A stretch of 64,000 nt of DNA, taken from positions 186,001 through 250,000 of the forward strand of contig CAVTOG010000017.1 in assembly GCA_963736325.1 (NCBI GenBank), in the 5' to 3' direction. Shown one piece after another: positions 1-8,261 of this stretch. The stretch comes from Actinoallomurus sp963736325 (GTDB lineage Bacteria; Actinomycetota; Actinomycetes; Streptosporangiales; Streptosporangiaceae). The position numbers and the translations under genes were made by a program. A model generated the notes under the pieces. The model searched no databases. It saw only the letters and a program-made list of their open reading frames with translations, and had not been told where the DNA came from. Positions within the stretch are counted from its first letter, which is position 1. Each line of letters starts with the position of its first letter.

Positions 1-904
1 GCCGGGGTCCCGGCGGGTCTGCCGTTCCGGACCCGTCCGCAGCAGGTGGCGACCATGATCGACCGGGCGGTGGCGGCCGGAGCGCCGTTCGCCTGGTTCG
101 CCGCTGATGAGGAGTTCGGGCAGAACCCGGGCCTGCGCGCCCATCTGGCCGAGCGGCAGATCGCCTATTGCATGGCGGTGCCCAAGACCACCGATGTGGT
201 GACCGGCAACATATCCACCACGGAACGCTCACCAAACGTCGTCAAGCAGATCGCCGCCCGGCTGAAACCGCACGAGTGGTCACGTCGTTCCTGCGGGATC
301 GGCACGAAAGGATTCCGGGTCTATGACTGGGCCACGGTCACCGCCGATGGCGGTCACCAGTACGTTTTCCGCCGCAACATAACCGACGGTGAACTGGGCT
401 ACTTCCACTGCTACAACCCGCGCGGTGAAAGCATATGCGAACTGGTCCGCGTCATCGGCTCCCGCTGGCCCATCGAGGAAAGTTTCGAGGCGGCCAAACA
501 AGAAGCCGGCCTCGACAGCTACCAGGTCCGTAAATGGGAACCCTGGCACCGGCACATCACATTGTCCATGCTCGCCCTGACGTTCTTGGCAGTGCTACGC
601 GCCACCGGCAAAAAAGGGACCCACCACCTGTGGACAACCCGAGCCACCCCCGGTCACACAACCGGCGAAGCGACACGAATCACTACCGGCCGCCGCTGAA
701 CCAGACACCACAGATCACCGCCCGGCCCGGCGGCTGATCGGCCTGTCGATCGGCGAGATCCGCCGCCTGCTCAACCTCTCCGGCAAACCCGACCAGGCCA
801 TTGACCAGGGCCTACACTGGTCGATCATCCGCCGCGAGCATCAAGCCAGAGCCCGCCGAAGCCACTTCCGCCGACGCCTGCGCCTCCAGGTCATCCAGAT
901 CTAG
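1..904 (+). pseudogene. IS701-family transposase, 5' end off the window, frameshifted
   Basis: This is the C-terminal part of a DDE transposase of the IS701 type. The frame is open to the window edge and shows the AADEEFGQNPGLRAHL block with its catalytic acid, then an SRWPIEESFEAAKQEAGLD block with the last catalytic Glu. Reading breaks after ATGK at a run of six A (610-615). The continuation lies one frame over, where the characteristic tail LIGLSIGEIRRLLN and HQARARRSHFRRR is read to a TAG at 902-904. One fewer A would restore the frame, so this is either a one-base insertion or a sequencing error. The remnant ends 10 bp from the stop codon of the neighbouring operon. No terminal inverted repeat could be assigned. 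Confidence 0.85.
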
Positions 905-914
905 TGATGTAGTA

Positions 915-1985
915 CTAGGAGTCGCAGATCCGTCCGGCGGCCGCCGCCGCATACACGCGCCTGAAATTTCCGCCGAGGATCCCTTTCACAACATCTGTTG
1001 GGTAACCACTCTGAAGCATTCGCCTGATGAGTTCGCTCAGTTGTTCCGGCGCAAAGGAGCGCGCGTCACCGTTGGCGATCTGCGTACCGGTCGGATCCGG
1101 CCAAGCATCGGTCGCGTCCGGCCAGTCAGGCAGATCTGCCGCTTTCCACCAATCGGAGTGTTCGTCCTTGGGATAATGCTTGAGATAGTCCGCACCGATG
1201 CCGACATGCTCGGGGCCGACCATATCGACTATATAGTCGATATGGCGGAACATCGTCTCGGTTCGCGCTTGGGCGTCGCCGAGGAAGGCACCGCTTCCCA
1301 CCACGCCGACTACGCCGCTGTTAGCTGCGCACGCGCGGATCTGGTCGTCATGGATGTTGCGTATGTGGGCACACACTGCGTACGGATTGGAATGCGAGAA
1401 TATGACGGGGCGCTCGCTGAGTTCGATTGCCTCGAGCGAGGATCGTCGTCCGGTATGACTGACATCCACCGTTATTCCTACTCGATTCATCTCGCACACG
1501 ACTCTGCGCCCGAAGTTACTCAACCCTGCATCGGCGACCTCGGCGCAACCGTCTGCGACGTTATTGCGCACCTGGTAGGCGAGCAACATGTGCCTCACGC
1601 CATACCGATAAAGCGCCTCGACGCGAGCGAGATCATCTTCGATGATCCGAGTCTCTTGCGTGTTCAGACCTATGACCAGCTTACTCTCCGCTCGGCCGTT
1701 GTCGATCTCCGCTAGTGACGCGCCAAGCTCCAACCACTCCACATCGGCGATCATTTCCTTGAAACGCTCGATGCATACCGATGTACCCTCGAACGTCGGA
1801 GGCCAGTCCGTCAAACTGGCCGACACGAACGTGTAGCCCGCTCGTCGATAGCGCGCGAGCACATCCAGGTCCCAGTAGGTCGGCAGCCATGGCAGCGTCA
1901 TGTCCCAAACATCAGTTGATTCCAGTATCGCAGCAACCTCGGCATCTGCGGGGTATCCGTGAGGTTCAGTACGTTGCGTATCCAC
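915..1985 (-). CDS. M19 (renal dipeptidase-like) amidohydrolase-fold protein
   Basis: A 356-residue TIM-barrel metallohydrolase of the membrane-dipeptidase family, last gene of the operon. The two metal-ligand histidines are visible in VDVSHTG and in FSHSN, and VGIGADYL near the end is also typical. The usual N-terminal His-x-Asp pair (DGHNDLP in canonical enzymes) is here VWDMTLP, and the bridging Glu region reads GLNTQE. Activity as an ordinary dipeptidase is therefore uncertain. Translation starts at a GTG with GAAGGA about 9 bases upstream, 6 bp after the S9 peptidase stop. No signal peptide is seen, so it is probably cytoplasmic. Likely role: cleaving an amide in the imported substrate. 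Confidence 0.85.
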   Translation of the reverse strand: MDTQRTEPHGYPADAEVAAILESTDVWDMTLPWLPTYWDLDVLARYRRAGYTFVSASLTDWPPTFEGTSVCIERFKEMIADVEWLELGASLAEIDNGRAESKLVIGLNTQETRIIEDDLARVEALYRYGVRHMLLAYQVRNNVADGCAEVADAGLSNFGRRVVCEMNRVGITVDVSHTGRRSSLEAIELSERPVIFSHSNPYAVCAHIRNIHDDQIRACAANSGVVGVVGSGAFLGDAQARTETMFRHIDYIVDMVGPEHVGIGADYLKHYPKDEHSDWWKAADLPDWPDATDAWPDPTGTQIANGDARSFAPEQLSELIRRMLQSGYPTDVVKGILGGNFRRVYAAAAAGRICDS

Positions 1986-1991
1986 GGCTGT

Positions 1992-4328
1992 TCATCCTTC
2001 ACTTAGGGGGATGTCGTCGGGGTCGATCCCATCCGGATACAGATGTTCGACCAAATACCGAGCCTCGAGGCCTTGAACATAGAGCGTCTGCCACCCACGA
2101 GGTATGTGACCCATATCAGCGAGGAACATGGTGTCCACCGCTTTCCCGGCGCGCGCAAATGCATGTACAAGTTTCATCGCCGACGCAAACGGCGAGTTCT
2201 TGTCATGAGTGCCGTGGATGAGAAGCAGCTTTCCGGTGAGCCTATCCACGATATCGAGGCTGTTGCCGAGTCGATAGGCATCCGGCCTGACGTTGGGCTC
2301 CCCGTGCAACGGCATGCAGCCGCCCCAGTTGTCGTCGTGACCTGCGACCGACGCCGACGCCACCCCGACCTTATAGAGATCGCCGCCCTGGAGTAGTGCG
2401 CGAATCGTCAGGTAGCCACCCCACGAGCCCCCGCACACTCCCACCCTCGTCAGGTCAATCCACGGTCGCGTATCGGCGATCTGTCGAATTGCGCCGCCGT
2501 GGTCGGCGATCTCATGCTGTCCCATTTTTCCATAGGCGATTTGCTGGAAGTCACGACTTCGGCCGGGAGTGCCACGTCCGTCGAGCACGAGCGTCACAAA
2601 GCCGAGCTGCGCCAAGGCCTGCGCCCGCGTTCCAAAGGTCGCACGTGGCGTTACCTCCGGAACTATGCTCGGTAGCGCGGAAATGTCTTGAGTGGAAAGC
2701 TCGAAACTGTTCGGATGCGCCTGGCACTGTGGCCCGCCATAAATGCACTCGACGACTGGGTACGTCCTGGAGGGGTCGAAGTTCGGAGGAAAGAACAGCA
2801 CGCCGTAGATGTCCGTACTGCCATCGGCGGCCTTGACACAGAACTCTTGCGGTGCGGTCCAGCCAATTGAGTCGAGACGTGACGTGTCCATGCTCGTCAG
2901 CGTCGTAATCAAATCGCCGTTCATGTCCCGAAGGTCGTTTCGGTGGGGTCGGTCCACCGTTGAATGCATGTCGAGAAAGCAGTCGATGCGGGGAGAGACA
3001 TGGACGCGATGTTCGCCAGTGTCACGGGTCAATATCTTAAAGTCGGATCCATTGAGGCCGACCTGGCATAGATGCGTGTCATAGGGCCGCTTCGGATCGG
3101 CGCGTGCCATGAAGTAGACGGTCCCGGAGACCGGATCTAGGCGTTCGACGGACTCGACCGGATAGGTGCCCGATGTCAGCTGTCGTACGACAGTCCCGTC
3201 CATATTGTAAAGGTAGACATGGTTCCAGCCATCCCGGTCCGACATCCAGAGGAACTGTGTGCCGTCGCCGACCAGGTGTCTGAGCGCCGCGCCGGTCGCG
3301 ACACCTCGTGCGTAGCCGAACCGTGCGATGCTGTACGGCTCGTCGACGATTACGCTCGACGCACCGGTGGCCGCATTCGCAAGAATGAGCATCGCCCTGT
3401 TGCCGCCATGGTCATGGGACATAAGCATTATCTGGTCGTCGCCGATCCAGCGAATCGGTCTGATGTGGTGCCGCTCCGGGTCGATCGGCAGTTCGAGAGG
3501 CGTGAGACGCCCGGACATGATGTCGATCACGTGGAAGCATTCGACTTCCATCCGCTCGCCTGCTCGCGGATACAGCTCAAGGGAAACCGTTTCGTTCCGG
3601 CCCAGCCAAGACACGTGCGGGATGGCCGGCACCCCGCGCCAATCAGTTTTTGCCGCGAGTATCGATCGGCTGTTCGGTGACCAGAGCATCGGCGCGAACC
3701 CACTGGTGGAGAGCGATGACAGCGACCACCTGAACAACTCCTCACCATCATCTGTCAGTCGCCTGATCCGGCCGTCCTGGGTGGAACGCAATGCAAGGTC
3801 GGGCCCGTCGGACGTCGCGATGAACCGGCCGTCAGGGCTCAGGACTTCAGGGACGGGAAACCATCCAATTTGAGGGAGAATAGCCGGTTGTGTACCAGGC
3901 TTCGCGCGCGCCTCCGCTTCCAACCGCGCCACCGGGATTTGCCTGAGTTCGTAGCTCTCGACGTTGAAGAGCCACTCGGTGTCACGATATGAAAATCGGA
4001 TTACGCCGTCTTCGTCGGCGAGTTCGAACGTCGCAAAGGCGAGGCCGACGGGAGCTCGGTGCCGCGTCGCGCGAGCAAGCGCATCGTTCAGTGCGACAGG
4101 GTCGAAGAGATCCGTCACTGTTCCGGTCATGGGATCGACGGCCGCCACCCGCTCGTTCTCCAGATCCACGAACGCGAAACGCGTGCCATCGGACATCCAT
4201 ACCGGCGTTATTCGGAAGTCGCCGATCAGCCCCTGCCACTGTCTGAACCGCTGCCATCGGTTCACGCCATTGCGGGGATTCTCCGCGTCTTGGTCGGCCA
4301 TCTCCGCATCCGGTGGGCTTACTGTCAC
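1992..4328 (-). CDS. S9 family peptidase, dipeptidyl-peptidase IV type
   Basis: A 778-residue serine hydrolase with an N-terminal DPP-IV-like beta-propeller (roughly residues 40-500; repeated WSPN, WIGDDQI and LWMSDRDGW blades) and a C-terminal alpha/beta-hydrolase domain. The catalytic triad is visible: Ser635 in GGSWGGY, Asp709 in IHGTHD and His741 in MGH. The GTG start overlaps the ALDH stop as GTGA, with GGAG just upstream, so translation is coupled. No signal peptide is seen, which suggests an intracellular enzyme acting on material brought in by the operon's peptide transporter. Members of this fold can also act as esterases, so lactone or ester hydrolysis is an alternative. Confidence 0.88.
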   Translation of the reverse strand: MTVSPPDAEMADQDAENPRNGVNRWQRFRQWQGLIGDFRITPVWMSDGTRFAFVDLENERVAAVDPMTGTVTDLFDPVALNDALARATRHRAPVGLAFATFELADEDGVIRFSYRDTEWLFNVESYELRQIPVARLEAEARAKPGTQPAILPQIGWFPVPEVLSPDGRFIATSDGPDLALRSTQDGRIRRLTDDGEELFRWSLSSLSTSGFAPMLWSPNSRSILAAKTDWRGVPAIPHVSWLGRNETVSLELYPRAGERMEVECFHVIDIMSGRLTPLELPIDPERHHIRPIRWIGDDQIMLMSHDHGGNRAMLILANAATGASSVIVDEPYSIARFGYARGVATGAALRHLVGDGTQFLWMSDRDGWNHVYLYNMDGTVVRQLTSGTYPVESVERLDPVSGTVYFMARADPKRPYDTHLCQVGLNGSDFKILTRDTGEHRVHVSPRIDCFLDMHSTVDRPHRNDLRDMNGDLITTLTSMDTSRLDSIGWTAPQEFCVKAADGSTDIYGVLFFPPNFDPSRTYPVVECIYGGPQCQAHPNSFELSTQDISALPSIVPEVTPRATFGTRAQALAQLGFVTLVLDGRGTPGRSRDFQQIAYGKMGQHEIADHGGAIRQIADTRPWIDLTRVGVCGGSWGGYLTIRALLQGGDLYKVGVASASVAGHDDNWGGCMPLHGEPNVRPDAYRLGNSLDIVDRLTGKLLLIHGTHDKNSPFASAMKLVHAFARAGKAVDTMFLADMGHIPRGWQTLYVQGLEARYLVEHLYPDGIDPDDIPLSEG

Positions 4329-5773
4329 GATCTCTCCAGCCGGAGGGCAGGCCGCGGTACGGCTGAGGTCCGGACGACCCTGGTCGGTCGCGTCGCGGCG
4401 TCGAAGGAGGCGGTTCCGCCGGTGATGCCGAGGCCGCTCTGCCCGGCGGGCTCGAACGCGCAGGAGGGGCCGCCGGCCTGCCACTGGTTGATCCACACGA
4501 TTCCCGCCGGTAGGTGGTACGCGGCTTCGACGTGTTCGGGGTTGTTGGAGTAGACGGTGGCGGCCAGCCCATACCGGGTGCTGGCGGCCTTGGCAAGGGC
4601 TTCTTCGAAACTGTCGACGACCTGGACGGGTGCGACAGGTCCGAAGGTCTCCTCGTTCATGATGAGCATGTCGTCGGTGACGCCGGTGAGCACGGTGGCG
4701 GGATAGAAGAACCCCGGGCCCGGCGGGACCGTACCGCCGGTACGGATCCTGGCGCCGCGCGCGACCGCGTCGTCGACGTGCGTGACCACCGTCTGCCGCT
4801 GCGTCTCGTCGACGAGCGGGCCCATGCGTACGTCCAGGTCGTGGCCGTCGCCGTAGGCGTACCGTTCGGCCTCGGCGACGAGGGCGTCGGTGAAGGCGGC
4901 GGCGATGTCGCGGTGCACGTAGATGCGTTCCATCGAGGTGCAGATCTGCCCGGTGTTGGTGAACGCGCCGAGAGCGACCTCGCGGGCGGTGTCGATGGGG
5001 TCGACGTCGTCGTCGATGAGGACCGGGTCCTTGCCGCCCAGTTCCAGAACGCTGCGCCGCAGTCGGCCCGCGTTGGCGACGGCGACGGACCGGCCGGTGG
5101 CGACCGACCCGGTGAAATGGGTGAGCGCGATGTCAGGGTGTCCACTCAGGGCCGCCCCGGCTCGCCCGTCCCCGAGCACCAGGTTGAGCACGCCCGGCGG
5201 CAGGTCCAGGACCTCCAGCAGCCGCACCGCGGACAGCGGCGCCTTCTCCGACGGCTTCAGCACGACGGTGTTCCCGCAGGCCAGCAACGGGGCGAGCGAG
5301 AGCAGAACGGAGGCCACGGTGAAGTTCCACGGCACGATCAGTGCGACCACGCCGAGCGGATGCCGGACCTCCAGCGACCGGCCGTCCCCGTCACGGACGG
5401 CTTCGTGGATGAAGGGATAGGTACGCGCCATCTCGATGCCTGCTCGGAACTCGGCGACACTGCCGGTGATGAAGGCCAGCGCGACCGAGACGGGTTTGCC
5501 CATCTCGGCGCATTCGAGGGCGGCCAGTTCCTCGGCGTGGGCCTCGACCGCTGCCGCGACGCCTTCGAGCATGTCCAGGCGCTCCGGCAGCGCCGACGCG
5601 GACCAGCCCGGGAGGGCGGAAAGTCCCGACTCGACCGCGTCCTGTACGTCCGCGTCCGACCCGGCCGGCAGGACGCCCAGTCCTTCTTCCGTGGCGGGAT
5701 TGACGAGGCGGATCCCATCCGTCGAGGCACTGGCGACCCATGTGCCGTGGATCAGGTTCCTGTAGTCATGCAT
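4325..5773 (-). CDS. NAD(P)-dependent aldehyde dehydrogenase
   Basis: A 482-residue aldehyde dehydrogenase of normal family length. It oxidises an aldehyde to a carboxylate using NAD(P). Visible are the cofactor-binding VPWNF (Asn150) and FTGS, the general-base Glu244 in VLELGGKDP, and the nucleophile Cys278 in NTGQIC. The ATG start has GGAG 7 bases upstream. The stop overlaps the start of the S9 peptidase by 4 bp. Its place after a GMC oxidoreductase suggests it takes the aldehyde that the GMC enzyme or the SDR makes. The natural substrate cannot be read from the sequence. Confidence 0.92.
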   Translation of the reverse strand: MHDYRNLIHGTWVASASTDGIRLVNPATEEGLGVLPAGSDADVQDAVESGLSALPGWSASALPERLDMLEGVAAAVEAHAEELAALECAEMGKPVSVALAFITGSVAEFRAGIEMARTYPFIHEAVRDGDGRSLEVRHPLGVVALIVPWNFTVASVLLSLAPLLACGNTVVLKPSEKAPLSAVRLLEVLDLPPGVLNLVLGDGRAGAALSGHPDIALTHFTGSVATGRSVAVANAGRLRRSVLELGGKDPVLIDDDVDPIDTAREVALGAFTNTGQICTSMERIYVHRDIAAAFTDALVAEAERYAYGDGHDLDVRMGPLVDETQRQTVVTHVDDAVARGARIRTGGTVPPGPGFFYPATVLTGVTDDMLIMNEETFGPVAPVQVVDSFEEALAKAASTRYGLAATVYSNNPEHVEAAYHLPAGIVWINQWQAGGPSCAFEPAGQSGLGITGGTASFDAATRPTRVVRTSAVPRPALRLERS

Positions 5774-5801
5774 GTTTCACTCCGAAATGCCGGTCACGGC
5801 T

Positions 5802-7358
5802 TCACGCGGAAAGGAATCGGGCGGCCATCAGCTCGCCGGCCATGATGGTGATCAGGTTGGTGTTCGCCCTCGGCACGGACGGGAACACGGAGGCGTCGAC
5901 GATCGACAGCCGGTCGATGCCCAGCACCCGGCATGAGGAGTCGACCACCGTATGAGGGGCATCGACCGGCCCCATCCGGCACGTGCTCGTCCCGTGCTGG
6001 GTGTCGGTCACGGTGCGCAGGAGATCCCGGTCGAGGTCCTCGTCGCTGCCGTTGACGGCGCCTCGGAATTCAGCGTTGACCCGCCACGGGTCGACCGCGC
6101 TGACCTCCCGGACCTGTGGCGAATCGAGCAGCCCGGCCAGCAACCGCGTACCTTCCCGCAGCCGTGCACGGTCCCGCTCGTCGGCGAGCATGTTCTCCCG
6201 TACGGCCGGCTGGACGCGGGGATCGGCGGAGACGATCCGGACCGATCCCCGCGAGAACGTGTGGTTGAGCCAGATGCCGAGGGCGCCCGCCCCGGGCATG
6301 GTCTCGGCGGCACTCGCGGCCAGTACGGCCTGGTTGAGCGCGACCAGCATCATGTCGTTGGGCAGATCCGCCTGACCACTGCCGTACCGGACACAGCAGT
6401 TGGTGTGCCGATCGTGGCGCCCGGCCCAGCAGTGCTCTTTGAGCGGCAGCGCCACCAACCGCATCGGATGGTCCTGCATGCCCTCACCGACGGGCAGGTC
6501 CTGACGGACCTCGATACCGAGCGGACGCAATACGTCCGGCCGGCCGATCCCGGAGCGCATCAGGACGGTGGGCGACCCGATGACGCCGGCGCTGAGCACG
6601 ATCTCGTCGCCGCGCAGCACCGTGCCGTCGGCCAGGCGTACGCCGACCGCGGTGGCGCCCTGCAGCACCACGGCGTCGACCAGGCTGTCCCCACGGATCT
6701 CCAGCGTGCCGAGCCCGCGGGCCTCCTCGAGGTAGGCGTCGTTGGTGGACACCCGCGCGGAGTTCCTCGAGTTCACCGGGTACGGTGACACCCCCGTCGC
6801 GCCGGGGGCGTTGACGTCCTCCGCCCACGGAAAACCGTGCTCCAACGCCGCGCCGGACAGCGCCTGGTCGACCGCCCCCCACGCCGATCGCGGCACCCGC
6901 TGGATCGGAGTCGGCCCGTCGCTGCCGTGATAGTCGGCGTCACCGAAGTCCAGGTCGCTCTCGAGTTTGCAGAAATAGGGCAGCACGTCGTCGCGGGACC
7001 AGCCCCGGATCCCCTCGCCCGTCCATAGGTCGAAGTCCTCGAGCGGTGGCCGTATCGCGATCTGCCCGTTGACGGTGGAGCTGCCTCCCACGCCGCGTCC
7101 GCGCCAGTACAGAGCCGCCGGCTGTTCGTCGGTCCGCGAAGCGTTGAGATCGGGCCAGATGTAATCCGTTGCGGACGGGCTCAGCACCGCGTGCACCGGA
7201 TTGGGTGACCTCCACTCGGCCGGAAGGTCCGCAGCCCGGTAATCCCGCCCCGCCTCCAGCACCAGCACGTCGCGCCCCCGCTCGGCGCACCGGGCGGCGA
7301 ACGCCGCACCCGCGGAACCGGCGCCGACGACGATCAGATCCCGACTCGGGCGTGTCAC
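5802..7358 (-). CDS. GMC-family FAD-dependent alcohol oxidoreductase
   Basis: A 518-residue glucose-methanol-choline family flavoenzyme resembling choline dehydrogenase. The N-terminal FAD-binding VGAGSAGAAFAARCAE is followed by the adenine-contacting LVLEAG, then the family signature around RGRGVGGSSTVNG. The C-terminal catalytic region contains TQHGTSTCRMG and the closing RANTNLITIMAGE. It would oxidise an alcohol to an aldehyde or ketone. The start is a GTG with only a weak GGA upstream. It lies 12 bp after the SDR stop and 28 bp before the ALDH start, so the three are surely cotranscribed. Other options are an oxidase using oxygen or a dehydrogenase with another acceptor. Confidence 0.9.
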   Translation of the reverse strand: MTRPSRDLIVVGAGSAGAAFAARCAERGRDVLVLEAGRDYRAADLPAEWRSPNPVHAVLSPSATDYIWPDLNASRTDEQPAALYWRGRGVGGSSTVNGQIAIRPPLEDFDLWTGEGIRGWSRDDVLPYFCKLESDLDFGDADYHGSDGPTPIQRVPRSAWGAVDQALSGAALEHGFPWAEDVNAPGATGVSPYPVNSRNSARVSTNDAYLEEARGLGTLEIRGDSLVDAVVLQGATAVGVRLADGTVLRGDEIVLSAGVIGSPTVLMRSGIGRPDVLRPLGIEVRQDLPVGEGMQDHPMRLVALPLKEHCWAGRHDRHTNCCVRYGSGQADLPNDMMLVALNQAVLAASAAETMPGAGALGIWLNHTFSRGSVRIVSADPRVQPAVRENMLADERDRARLREGTRLLAGLLDSPQVREVSAVDPWRVNAEFRGAVNGSDEDLDRDLLRTVTDTQHGTSTCRMGPVDAPHTVVDSSCRVLGIDRLSIVDASVFPSVPRANTNLITIMAGELMAARFLSA

Positions 7359-7370
7359 GTCGATTTCCGA

Positions 7371-8207
7371 TCAGTTCCGGTGCGCCGATGATGGGACGCT
7401 CGCCGGCCCGGCGCTGTCGCGGTAGGTGTCGCATCCGGTGGTGCCGCCGTCGACCATGAGCATGGTGCCGGTGATCCGGCGAGCGTCGTCGGACACGAGA
7501 AACGCGACGGCTGCGGCGACGTCCTCCACTTGGGTGAAGCCGTCCATCGGGGCGGCCGCCGCTCCCTCCGCGATGATCTCTTCCACCGGAACACCCTGGG
7601 CCGCGGCCGACTCGCGCGCTTGCCGCTCCCACAAGGGGGTGAGCACGTTGCCGGGGTGGACGGAGTTACACCGCACGTCCAGCTTCTGCTCGGCGCAGTG
7701 CTGTGCGACGGACCTGGTCAGCTGGCATACCGCCGCCTTGCTCGCCCCGTAGGCCGTCGCGTAGGGGGTGGCCAGGACTCCCGCGACCGACGAGATGTTG
7801 ATGATCGAACCCTTTCCAGATCTCCGCATCGCGGGGATCGCGGCCCGGCATCCCAGAAAGACGCCGTCGACATTGACGGAGAAGATCCGCTGCCAGTCGG
7901 ACAGCCGGGTGTTCTCGGGGTCCGTGGCGTCCATGGGGCCGAGAATGCCGGCGTTGTTGACGAGAACGTGCAGTTCCCCGTACCGCTGCTCGACGTCATG
8001 AATGACCCGATCCCACTGTCCTTCGTCGGTGACGTCGTGCGGCAGGAAGTCGCAGCCGATTTCGGCCGCGGTGTGTTCTCCCACGGTGATCTGGTTATCG
8101 GTGATGACGACGTTCGCGCCGTCGGCCACCAGGCGTTCGGCGACCGCCTTTCCGATTCCGGAGGCGCCCCCGGTCACAATCGCCAGTTGTCCGTCGAGCT
8201 TTCCCAT
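7371..8207 (-). CDS. Classical short-chain dehydrogenase/reductase (SDR)
   Basis: A 278-residue NAD(P)(H)-dependent oxidoreductase of the classical SDR type. The cofactor motif TGGASGIG (12-19), NNAG (84-87), and catalytic Ser140, Tyr153 and Lys157 (YGASK) are all present, followed by the PGNVLTP segment. The ATG was chosen because GAGGG lies about 9 bases upstream and homology starts there; an upstream in-frame extension to 8258 is not supported. ITDNQ at the end of strand beta-2 has an acidic residue, which favours NAD(H). In this operon it would interconvert a secondary alcohol and a ketone, the ketone being a plausible substrate of the adjacent flavin monooxygenase. Confidence 0.9.
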   Translation of the reverse strand: MGKLDGQLAIVTGGASGIGKAVAERLVADGANVVITDNQITVGEHTAAEIGCDFLPHDVTDEGQWDRVIHDVEQRYGELHVLVNNAGILGPMDATDPENTRLSDWQRIFSVNVDGVFLGCRAAIPAMRRSGKGSIINISSVAGVLATPYATAYGASKAAVCQLTRSVAQHCAEQKLDVRCNSVHPGNVLTPLWERQARESAAAQGVPVEEIIAEGAAAAPMDGFTQVEDVAAAVAFLVSDDARRITGTMLMVDGGTTGCDTYRDSAGPASVPSSAHRN

Positions 8208-8261
8208 AATGTTTCGCCCTCGTTTCACGTCATTCCCGCATCCGAGGCGGGTGGTCATCTG

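Noticed and set aside
801..1715. 304-codon plus-strand frame after the first transposase remnant
   Set aside because: It is antisense to the M19 gene, which has clear conserved motifs and a ribosome site.
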